Assembly (NCBI GenBank): GCA_902495155.1
Contig: CABUWD010000056.1
Span: forward strand, 1-13,575
Direction: 5' to 3'
From: an uncultured Collinsella sp.
Lineage (GTDB): Bacteria; Actinomycetota; Coriobacteriia; Coriobacteriales; Coriobacteriaceae
DNA: 13,575 nt
Position numbers and translations under genes: made by a program. Within the stretch, counting starts at the first letter, position 1. Each line of letters begins with the position of its first letter. The notes beneath the pieces are model-generated. The model searched no databases. It was given only the letters and a program-made list of their open reading frames with translations, and had not been told where the DNA came from. Of this stretch, positions 5,849-11,782 are shown piece after piece.

Positions 5849-7375
5849 ATGGAATCGACTGATGTACTGGTAATTGGATCTGGCATTGCGGGCCTTTGCG
5901 CCGCCATCGAAGCGGCACGCACGGGTGCAACCGTCACTGTGGCAAGCGCCGGCAAGACCATGAGTGGATCGAGCTTCTTCCCGGGTACCTGGGGCCTCGG
6001 CCTCATCGGTCCCGTCGACGAAGACGACGAGCAGGACCTCATCGACACCATCCTGGCCGTCGGCGGCGGCGTTGCCGACCCCGAACTCGTCCAAGCGTTC
6101 GTCCACGGCATTCCCCAAGCGATTGACTGGCTCGAGCAAGACCTGGGCGTTGAGCTCCAGCGTCCGCAAAGCGCCAAGAGTGCTCAACAAAAGCAATTTA
6201 TCCCCTGCTTTGACCACAAGACGCGCATGTGGCGCGGCCTCACCCGCAAGCCCCTTGAGGACGCTCTGACGACCTGGATCGAGTCGCTCGGCATTCGCCT
6301 GCTCCCCCGCCATGAGCTTATCGACCTTGTTGAGGACACGAACGGCAGAATAACCGGAACCGTGCTCTACGACCTCACCGAAAATCGAATCGTGCCCTTT
6401 GCTGCCAAGGCCACGATCATCGCAGCCGGTGGCACAGGCGGCCTGTTTGAGCGCAGCCTTACGTCGGCCGATGTGCTCAGCTCCTCGCAGGCCATCGCAC
6501 TCGCGCACGGCGCATCGCTTACTAATATAGAGTTCATGCAGATGATGCCCGGCTTCATCGAGCCCAAGCGCAACCTGGTCTTCAACGAGAAAACCTGGCG
6601 CTACGTACATGTAGACCAGCCGGCAGATATTGCCGACGACAAGCTGGACGACCTGCTCGAGCAGCGCTCTGGATATGGTCCCTTCACGTCACGCTTGGCC
6701 TCCCGCGCTATCGATCTCGTCATCGATCAGGCAGGTGTCAAAGGCCTGGCACTCCACTACGACTTCCCCCGCGAGGATGTCCCAGAGTTTGTGCAGACCT
6801 TTGCCACCTGGCTGCAAGACGAGCACGGCATCGCCCCGACTGACGAGATGCGCGTTGCGATGTATGCCCACGCCGCTAACGGCGGCATCAAGATCGATAA
6901 GACCGCGCACACGGGCGTTGAGGGCCTCTACGCTTGCGGCGAGGCGACAGGCGGCATGCACGGCGCCGACCGCATTGGTGGCTTGTCAAGCGCCAACGGC
7001 ATCGTATTCGGACGTATCGCGGGCGCATCGGCAGCCCTCACAGCGCAGAAAGAGCCTGAGGCGGCCCTGAAGGCGGATATCACCCTCCCCCAGTACGGCA
7101 TTGCCACAACAGATGCCGAACGCCTGACACACAGCCTTAGGCACACGATGAGCACCTTTTGCATGATCAACAGGACCGAAACAGGCCTATCCGAGGCACT
7201 ACACGAGCTTGAGGGCTTGAAGACGGAGGCAACGACCTTGAGCACACAGAAAGTCCAGGACAGCGAAGTCGCAGCCCTCGCCCGCCTGCAATCGCAGATT
7301 CAGCTGGCACAGGAAATGGTCAAAGCCATGCGCAAGCGAACCGAAAGTCTCGGGTCGCACTATCGAGCGGATTAA
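5849..7375 (+). CDS. FAD-dependent flavoprotein of the fumarate reductase/L-aspartate oxidase superfamily
   Basis: 508 residues from the ATG at 5849, preceded by AAAGGA; an in-frame upstream start adds 19 residues before the FAD motif and is unlikely. Landmarks are the Rossmann motif VIGSGIAGLCAAIEAA (8-23), the second FAD segment IIAAGGTGGLF (190-200), NIEFMQMMPG (226-235), an arginine pair R282/R286 in TSRLASRAIDL where the family has its catalytic Arg, and GLYACGEATGGMHGADRIGG (359-378). A helical C-terminal domain (about 420-495) carries the NRTETGL pattern of SdhA/NadB proteins. There is no signal peptide or heme motif. The substrate cannot be read from the sequence: fumarate reduction, aspartate oxidation or another 2-enoate are all possible. 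No sdhB-like or sdhC-like partner and no other nad gene lie nearby. It is a single-gene unit. Confidence 0.8.
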   Translation: MESTDVLVIGSGIAGLCAAIEAARTGATVTVASAGKTMSGSSFFPGTWGLGLIGPVDEDDEQDLIDTILAVGGGVADPELVQAFVHGIPQAIDWLEQDLGVELQRPQSAKSAQQKQFIPCFDHKTRMWRGLTRKPLEDALTTWIESLGIRLLPRHELIDLVEDTNGRITGTVLYDLTENRIVPFAAKATIIAAGGTGGLFERSLTSADVLSSSQAIALAHGASLTNIEFMQMMPGFIEPKRNLVFNEKTWRYVHVDQPADIADDKLDDLLEQRSGYGPFTSRLASRAIDLVIDQAGVKGLALHYDFPREDVPEFVQTFATWLQDEHGIAPTDEMRVAMYAHAANGGIKIDKTAHTGVEGLYACGEATGGMHGADRIGGLSSANGIVFGRIAGASAALTAQKEPEAALKADITLPQYGIATTDAERLTHSLRHTMSTFCMINRTETGLSEALHELEGLKTEATTLSTQKVQDSEVAALARLQSQIQLAQEMVKAMRKRTESLGSHYRAD

Positions 7376-7417
7376 ACCGGACACCTATCTAAAGCAGAAC
7401 ACAACCAATCGATATCC

Positions 7418-7453
7418 ATGGGCCCCGTGAGCTCGAAGCAGCACGGGGCCCAT
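7418..7453 (+). terminator. Strong hairpin after the flavoprotein gene, probable terminator without a T-run
   Basis: Perfect 12-bp arms ATGGGCCCCGTG (7418-7429) and CACGGGGCCCAT (7442-7453) surround a 12-base loop. It sits about 40 bases after the flavoprotein stop and upstream of dinD, the usual place for a terminator. No U-tract follows on either strand, so it may be weak, act with Rho, or stabilise the mRNA end. Confidence 0.55.
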
Positions 7454-7478
7454 TCGTGTCCGCACGACAGCGTATCCT

Positions 7479-7491
7479 TATTCTGAATACA
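7479..7491. promoter_or_regulatory. Small palindrome upstream of dinD, possible operator
   Basis: TATTC-T-GAATA at 7479-7489 overlaps CTG-AATA-CAG (7483-7492 region). It lies about 45-55 bases before the dinD start. It does not match the LexA boxes I know (GAAC-N4-GTTC or CTGT-N8-ACAG), so an SOS role is not supported. Confidence 0.2.
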
Positions 7492-7536
7492 GAGCGGACA
7501 AAGCCCGCATAGAAAATAGACCAGCGAGGAGGAGAT

Positions 7537-8397
7537 ATGGACAGTAGAGATATCGAGAAGTGGCGTATCGAACTTGATAGCTACACCAATGTGGAAGACG
7601 GCGTTGAGTATTGGCTCGCACGCGATTTAATGGAACCCATGGGGTACACTCGATGGGAGAACTTCGCCGAAGTTGTTAAGAGGGCAAAAGTCTCATGCGA
7701 AACAAACAAAACTCCAGTTGATTCCCATTTTCGTGACACCACGAAAATGGTAACTGCCGGTGTCGCCGCTCGCGCGGTTAAAGACTACAAACTTACGCGC
7801 TATGCATGCTATTTAATCGCACAGAACGGAGATTCAAACAAGCCAGAGATCGCGCTCGCCCAGGCATACTTTGCCGTACAGACGCGCCGCCAAGAGCTCA
7901 TAGAGCAGCGCTTCGCAGAGATTCAGCGCTTGCAGGCGCGTCACTCGCTATCCGATTCAGAGAAACAGCTCTCGGGTATTGCGTTCAAACGCGGCGTGGA
8001 CTCCAAAGGATTCGCGATCATCAAGTCGAAGGGCGATGAGGCGTTATTCGGCGGCAGAAGCACGGCGGAAATGAAGCAGCAGCTCGGCGTACCCAAGAGA
8101 GCGGCATTGGCGGACAGGTTAGCCGATGTCCTCATCAAAGCAAAGGACCTTACGAACTCGATGACGGCCTTCAACGCCGAGGAACACGACCTGTACGGCC
8201 TGGACCAGATCAAGCAAGAGCACGTCGAGAACAACACAAGCGTGCGTGGCAGCCTCATCGACCGCGGAATTGTCCCCGAGAACCTACCGCCTGCCGAGGA
8301 TACAAAAAAGCTCGAGCGTCGCGTGAAGACAGACGAGAAGAAACTCAAGGAGGGTACTGACGGTTTTACCGATCCCCAGGGTAGGCTCGATCTGTGA
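7537..8397 (+). CDS. dinD: DNA damage-inducible protein D (DinD)
   Basis: 286 residues, close to the E. coli DinD length of about 274. Family signatures cover the whole protein: EYWLARDLMEPMGYTRWENF (25-44, a BRO-N-like part), DYKLTRYACYLIAQNGD (83-99), AYFAVQTRRQELIEQ (110-124), FKRGVDSKGFAIIKSKGDEALFGG in overlapping parts (150-173), LADRLADVLIKAKDLTNSMT (191-210) and NNTSVRGSLIDRGIVPE (232-248). A GAGGAGGAG ribosome site precedes the ATG. In E. coli, DinD is an SOS-induced protein that inhibits RecA activity; whether that holds here is unknown, and no LexA box is visible upstream. The gene is noticeably less GC-rich than its neighbours (AAACAAACAAAACT at 7700-7713 and similar runs), and a tRNA-Lys partial duplication lies directly behind it. 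Both suggest arrival by horizontal transfer. Confidence 0.93.
   Translation: MDSRDIEKWRIELDSYTNVEDGVEYWLARDLMEPMGYTRWENFAEVVKRAKVSCETNKTPVDSHFRDTTKMVTAGVAARAVKDYKLTRYACYLIAQNGDSNKPEIALAQAYFAVQTRRQELIEQRFAEIQRLQARHSLSDSEKQLSGIAFKRGVDSKGFAIIKSKGDEALFGGRSTAEMKQQLGVPKRAALADRLADVLIKAKDLTNSMTAFNAEEHDLYGLDQIKQEHVENNTSVRGSLIDRGIVPENLPPAEDTKKLERRVKTDEKKLKEGTDGFTDPQGRLDL
7725..7750. repeat. Perfect 11-bp hairpin inside dinD
   Basis: CCATTTTCGTG (7725-7735) and CACGAAAATGG (7740-7750) pair perfectly around the loop ACAC. The hairpin encodes part of the conserved HFRDTTKMV segment of DinD, so codon constraint and coincidence may explain it. Confidence 0.6.
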
Positions 8398-8414
8398 AAG
8401 CGGCTGTGCCCTTT

Positions 8415-8500
8415 CGGGTTCGACCCCATGCGAGGTCAACAAAAAACGACCAGCCTGAGCCAGTCGCTTTAACAATCTTTGGGTGGGCCGTCAGGGGGTC
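8415..8500. repeat. Direct repeat copy 1: partial tRNA-Lys 3' end plus terminator
   Basis: This 86-base block matches 8592-8677 with about four substitutions and two single-base indels. Its right end (8484-8500) equals the last 17 bases of tRNA-Lys in minus orientation; after that the match stops, so this is a tRNA fragment and not a gene. It also contains a slightly altered copy of the tRNA-Lys terminator (8441-8470). It begins 18 bases after the dinD stop. Confidence 0.88.
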
Positions 8501-8591
8501 AGCCTGCTGCGCAAGCGACCGCTGCGGCGCCAAGGCGCCTTGCGCGCTGCGCTGGCAAATGCTTACGCATTTCCTCAGCTCCGCGCCCCGA
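8501..8591. other. GC-rich spacer between the two direct repeats
   Basis: 91 bases with no gene. It contains GGCGCC-AA-GGCGCC (8526-8539) and a perfect AAATGC-TTAC-GCATTT hairpin (8557-8572). No integrase or insertion-sequence remnant is recognisable. Confidence 0.4.
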
Positions 8592-8677
8592 CGGGTTCGA
8601 CCCCATGCGAGGTTAACAAAAAAGCGACCAGCCTAAGCCAGTCGCTTTAACATGCTTTGGTGGGCCGTCAGGGGGTC
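8592..8677. repeat. Direct repeat copy 2: overlaps the intact tRNA-Lys 3' end
   Basis: This is the partner of 8415-8500, offset by 177 bases. It holds the working tRNA-Lys terminator and runs 17 bases into the mature tRNA-Lys sequence. Both copies start with CGGGTTCGACCCC, which resembles a tRNA T-arm in plus orientation. Confidence 0.88.
8615..8648 (-). terminator. Intrinsic terminator of the tRNA-His/tRNA-Lys unit
   Basis: On the minus strand AAAGCGACTGGCT pairs with GGCTGGTCGCTTT, with a few G-U pairs, and the stem runs into TTTTTTG. It lies 10 bases beyond the CCA end of tRNA-Lys. Confidence 0.88.
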
Positions 8678-8733
8678 GAACCCTGGACCTTGGGATTAAG
8701 AGTCCCCTGCTCTACCAACTGAGCTAACGACCC
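8658..8733 (-). tRNA. tRNA-Lys (anticodon CUU)
   Basis: A complete cloverleaf of 76 bases including an encoded CCA. The acceptor stem is GGGTCGT / ACGGCCC. The D-arm contains AGCTCAGTTGGTAGAGC. The anticodon loop CTCTTAA gives CUU, and the T-arm is GGGTTCGACCCC. It is transcribed after tRNA-His, 22 bases away. Confidence 0.97.
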
Positions 8734-8755
8734 GATATCAACACGAAGCAAGAAC

Positions 8756-8833
8756 TGGGGTGGGTAAAGGGACTCGAACCCTCGACCTACGGGACCACAA
8801 CCCGTCGCTCTAGCCAACTGAGCTACACCCACC
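8756..8833 (-). tRNA. tRNA-His (anticodon GUG)
   Basis: A complete cloverleaf including the encoded extra G at position -1 opposite C73, the identity element of bacterial tRNA-His, and an encoded CCA. The acceptor stem is GTGGGTG / TACCCAC, with a G-U closing pair. The anticodon loop TTGTGGT gives GUG. It is the first gene of a two-tRNA unit. Confidence 0.97.
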
Positions 8834-8859
8834 GTGTCCTGTGCGCTTCGCGCTCGACT

Positions 8860-8888
8860 ATTATTGCAAGGAACGCCACGCGATGCAA
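8860..8888 (-). promoter_or_regulatory. Promoter of the tRNA-His/tRNA-Lys unit
   Basis: On the minus strand a TTGCAT -35 (8883-8888) and an AATAAT -10 (8860-8865) are separated by 17 bases. The -10 ends about 26 bases before the tRNA-His 5' end. Confidence 0.65.
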
Positions 8889-8998
8889 GCCCCAATTTTC
8901 AAGAATTTTGAAAAGAGTTTTTCGAGCGCGTTTCGAGCAATTCCCACCGGTTCCATAGGAGTAAACTTGCCCCACTGCAAATCCTCGAAAGGACCGGC

Positions 8999-10180
8999 AT
9001 GAAAGAACTCTCCAACCGCACGGCAACGTTTACCGATTCGGTCATCCGCCGTATGACGCGCATCTCCAACAAGTATGGCGCCGTCAACCTGTCGCAGGGC
9101 TTCCCCGACTTCGATCCCCCAGCGCAGCTGCTCAATAGTCTGGGCACCATCGCCACCGACCCCAAGCCGCTTTACCACCAGTACTCCATCACCTGGGGCT
9201 CCCAGGCCATGCGCGAGGCGCTCGCCGCCAAACAGGAGCACTTTATGGGCATGCCGGTGAACCCCAACGAGAATATCGTAGTCACTTGCGGCTCCACCGA
9301 GGCCATGATGGCCGCCATGATGACGGTCACGAACCCCGGCGACAAGGTCGTCATCTTCTCGCCGTTCTACGAGAACTACGGCGCTGACACCATTCTCTCG
9401 GGAGCCGAGCCCATCTATGTGCCGCTCAACCCGCCCACCTTTGACTTCGACCGCGAGGTCCTCGAGGCGGCCTTCCGCGACAACGACCCAAAGGCCATCG
9501 TCCTGTGCAACCCTTCCAACCCCTGCGGCAAGGTCTTTACGCGCGAGGAGCTCACCTTTATCGCCGACCTCTGCAAAAAGTACGACGCCTATTGCATCAC
9601 CGACGAGGTATACGAGCACATCGTCTACGCACCCCATGAGCACGTCTACATGGCCACGCTGCCTGGCATGTTCGAGCGCACCATCAGCTGCAGCTCGCTG
9701 TCCAAGACCTACTCCATCACCGGCTGGCGTCTGGGCTACACTATCGCCCCTGCCGAAATCACCGAGCGCATCAAAAAGGTCCACGACTTCCTCACCGTGG
9801 GCGCCGCCGCTCCCCTGCAGGAAGCCGTCGTCACCGCCCTCAACTTCGACGACAGCTATTACCAGGAGGTCCTCGACCTCTACACCGCCAAGCGCGACCT
9901 GTTCTGCCAGGGGCTCGATAGCATCGGTCTTGAGCACAACGTACCGCAGGGCGCTTACTACGTCATGATGGACATCTCTGAGTTTGGCTATGACAGCGAC
10001 CTCGAATTCTGCGAGGATCTCGCGTCTAAGGTGGGCGTGGGCGCCGTGCCCGGCTCGAGCTTCTTCCGCGAGCCCGTCAACCATCTGATTCGTTTCCACT
10101 TTGCCAAGCGAGACGAGACGCTTAACGCGGCGCTGGAGAACCTCAAGTCACTACGTGATAAAATCAAGCCGCGCGGGTAA
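8999..10180 (+). CDS. Pyridoxal-phosphate-dependent class I aminotransferase
   Basis: 393 residues, full length for fold-type I aminotransferases. Visible active-site elements are the VNLSQGFPDFDPP opening (29-41), the NPSNPCGK segment with N174 (171-178), D202 and Y205 in TDEVYEH, the PLP lysine K236 in SSLSKTYSITGWRLGY, and the carboxylate-binding R365 in HLIRFHFAK. The NLSQGFPDF opening is typical of the group containing YbdL-type methionine aminotransferase and kynurenine/glutamine aminotransferases, so a sulfur or aromatic amino acid is a reasonable substrate guess. The sequence alone does not decide it. The ATG follows AAAGGA. It is divergent from the tRNA unit and ends at its own terminator, so it is monocistronic. 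Confidence 0.9.
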   Translation: MKELSNRTATFTDSVIRRMTRISNKYGAVNLSQGFPDFDPPAQLLNSLGTIATDPKPLYHQYSITWGSQAMREALAAKQEHFMGMPVNPNENIVVTCGSTEAMMAAMMTVTNPGDKVVIFSPFYENYGADTILSGAEPIYVPLNPPTFDFDREVLEAAFRDNDPKAIVLCNPSNPCGKVFTREELTFIADLCKKYDAYCITDEVYEHIVYAPHEHVYMATLPGMFERTISCSSLSKTYSITGWRLGYTIAPAEITERIKKVHDFLTVGAAAPLQEAVVTALNFDDSYYQEVLDLYTAKRDLFCQGLDSIGLEHNVPQGAYYVMMDISEFGYDSDLEFCEDLASKVGVGAVPGSSFFREPVNHLIRFHFAKRDETLNAALENLKSLRDKIKPRG

Positions 10181-10205
10181 GGACGGCCCAGCAACTAAAG
10201 CAACC

Positions 10206-10248
10206 AAAGAAGCCTCGCACCGCCCGCCGCGTTGCGAGGCTTCTTTTT
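10206..10248 (+). terminator. Intrinsic terminator of the aminotransferase gene
   Basis: AAAGAAGCCTCGCA (10206-10219) pairs perfectly with TGCGAGGCTTCTTT (10233-10246) around a 13-base loop, and a short T-run completes it. The A/T ends would let it work in both directions. Confidence 0.92.
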
Positions 10249-10255
10249 ATAACGC

Positions 10256-10283
10256 TTTCTTAAATAGTTTAGAGCCCTATACT
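10256..10283 (+). promoter_or_regulatory. Possible promoter of the ROK kinase gene
   Basis: TATACT at 10278-10283 is a good -10 and lies 38 bases before the start codon. The best upstream partner, TTTCTT (10256-10261) at 16 bases, is a poor -35. Confidence 0.4.
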
Positions 10284-10321
10284 TTAGTCACGGAGCAACT
10301 CGTCCCAGAGAGAGGAATACT

Positions 10322-11212
10322 ATGGCAGAACAGCAGCTTATCGGAGCGCTCGAGGCCGGCGGCACCAAGATGGTCTGCGCCACGGGCTATGCAGACGGTA
10401 CGGTCCTGGAGCGTGAGCAGATCGTGACCACGACTCCGCAGGAGACCGTCGAGGCCGTCAACGCATGGTTTGCCGACAAGGGCATCGCCGCGCTGGGCAT
10501 TGGCGCCTTTGGCCCCACCGCAGTCAACCCCGCCTCGCCCCAATACGGCAAGATCCTGGAGACGCCCAAAACGGCATGGCGCTACTTTGACCTGCTGGGC
10601 ACCATCCAAAACAAGCTCAATATTCCCTGTGGCTACGATACCGACGTCAACGTCGCCTGCCTGGGCGAGGTCACCTTTGGTTGCGCCCAGGGCCTCACTG
10701 ACGTTGTGTATCTGACCATCGGTACCGGCGTGGGCGCCGGCGTGCTCTCGGGCGGCCAGCTCGTGCACGGCATGATGCATCCCGAGGCCGGCCACATCCT
10801 GGTCACGCGCGACCCGCGCGACACCATTGGCGAGCACAGCGCCTGCCCCTTCCACGACAACTGTCTCGAGGGCCTCATCGCCGGCCCCGGCGTTAAAAAG
10901 CGCTGGGATGGCAAGAGCGCCGGAGACATGGCCGATGACCCGGAGGCCATGGACCTGCTCGCCGGCTATCTGGCACAGGCGCTCATGACCTACACGCTGT
11001 GCTACGCGCCGCAAAAGATCATCATCGGCGGAGGCGTGGCCGACCACACCCCCATCGTGCCGCTCGCACGCAAAAAGTGCGCTGAGATGCTCAACGGCTA
11101 TATAGTCACGCCCGAGGTCAACGACATCGATAGCTACATCGTCAACAACAGCCTCGAGGGCAAGCAGGGCATCATGGGCTGCCTGGCCCTGGGCGCGCAG
11201 GCGCTTCAGTAA
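10322..11212 (+). CDS. ROK-family fructokinase
   Basis: 296 residues, the usual size for ROK sugar kinases. It phosphorylates a hexose, probably fructose, with ATP. Evidence: the ATP-binding GALEAGGTKMVCA near the N-terminus (8-20), GIGAFGP (59-65), the ETPKTAW signature of the fructokinase subgroup (80-86), the catalytic Asp D108 in YDTDVNVACLGE, LTIGTGVGAGV (131-141), and the zinc site formed by H158, C175, H178 and C181 (EAGHI and CPFHDNCLEG). The second ATP segment is IIIGGGVADH (233-242). These match the Gram-positive ScrK/GmuE type; mannose or glucose activity is also possible. A GAGAGGA ribosome site precedes the ATG. No transporter or sucrose gene is adjacent, so the pathway context is not visible here. 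Confidence 0.9.
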   Translation: MAEQQLIGALEAGGTKMVCATGYADGTVLEREQIVTTTPQETVEAVNAWFADKGIAALGIGAFGPTAVNPASPQYGKILETPKTAWRYFDLLGTIQNKLNIPCGYDTDVNVACLGEVTFGCAQGLTDVVYLTIGTGVGAGVLSGGQLVHGMMHPEAGHILVTRDPRDTIGEHSACPFHDNCLEGLIAGPGVKKRWDGKSAGDMADDPEAMDLLAGYLAQALMTYTLCYAPQKIIIGGGVADHTPIVPLARKKCAEMLNGYIVTPEVNDIDSYIVNNSLEGKQGIMGCLALGAQALQ

Positions 11213-11225
11213 CAGACGCACCCAC

Positions 11226-11278
11226 AGGGCGTGGCGCGCCCGGCAAATCCAACCTACGGAACGACGCCACCACGCCCT
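11226..11278. repeat. Inverted repeat after the ROK kinase gene
   Basis: AGGGCGTGG (11226-11234) and CCACGCCCT (11270-11278) can pair over a loop of about 35 bases. There is no T-run. It may be a weak end-of-transcript structure in front of the strong terminator that follows. Confidence 0.4.
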
Positions 11279-11295
11279 ATATAAGCCCTCTAATA

Positions 11296-11340
11296 AAAAA
11301 GGCCGCCTAGCACCAAGCATACGTCCTAGGCGGCCTTTTT
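11296..11340. terminator. Bidirectional terminator between convergent genes
   Basis: AAAAAGGCCGCCTAG (11296-11310) and CTAGGCGGCCTTTTT (11326-11340) are perfect 15-base inverted repeats around a 15-base loop. A-runs and T-runs on both sides serve the ROK kinase on the plus strand and the VanZ unit on the minus strand. The VanZ stop codon (11326-11328) lies inside the stem. Confidence 0.95.
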
Positions 11341-11775
11341 GGCACATATCAGCGACCGTAAGAGATATCGGAGCACAACGCCCGTTGCCGCTCCACAGCA
11401 GTCGATCATCACATCGGTGATCATGCCGGCGCGTCCCGGCACAAAGAGCTGAATCGTCTCGTCAATCGAGGGAATCAGCAGCAGGAACACCGCCGTGGGC
11501 AGCAGCACGTCAAAGGTGCGCCGGCCCTCAAAATCAAAGGCGTGCGTTGCCAAGATGCCGAGCACCATATACTCGGTAAAATGCGCGCACTTGCGAACAA
11601 CAAAGTTGGTCACCCATTCATATGGAAGTCCCACGCTGTGCAGGAAACCGCGGATAGCTTCCATGACCGTTAGGCTCAGCGAGCCCGACCCCGAGCCGGG
11701 AACCAGCGAATTGCCCCAGATCAAGAGCGCCATCAGGCAGGTTACAACCGCCCATTTTCGATTGATCTTAACCAT
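11326..11775 (-). CDS. VanZ-family membrane protein
   Basis: 149 residues with about four hydrophobic segments (roughly 7-24, 68-83, 89-104 and 123-140). The family's conserved polar residues are present: RKCAHFTEY (61-69), IDETIQLFVPGRAG (104-117) and DVMIDCCGAATG (121-132). VanZ proteins are integral membrane proteins; the founding member gives low-level teicoplanin resistance in enterococci, but most relatives are uncharacterised, and no van cluster is present here. The start lies 7 bases after the stop of the upstream minus-strand gene. The only GGAGG ribosome site is inside that gene's last codons, so translation is probably coupled. Confidence 0.88.
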   Translation of the reverse strand: MVKINRKWAVVTCLMALLIWGNSLVPGSGSGSLSLTVMEAIRGFLHSVGLPYEWVTNFVVRKCAHFTEYMVLGILATHAFDFEGRRTFDVLLPTAVFLLLIPSIDETIQLFVPGRAGMITDVMIDCCGAATGVVLRYLLRSLICAKKAA

Positions 11776-11782
11776 GCAGAAG

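Noticed and set aside
7454..7536. SOS (LexA) box upstream of dinD
   Set aside because: I looked for GAAC-N4-GTTC and CTGT-N8-ACAG and found neither.
8394..8636. Small plus-strand frame after dinD
   Set aside because: It lies entirely in the tRNA-Lys repeat and terminator region, so it is not a plausible protein.
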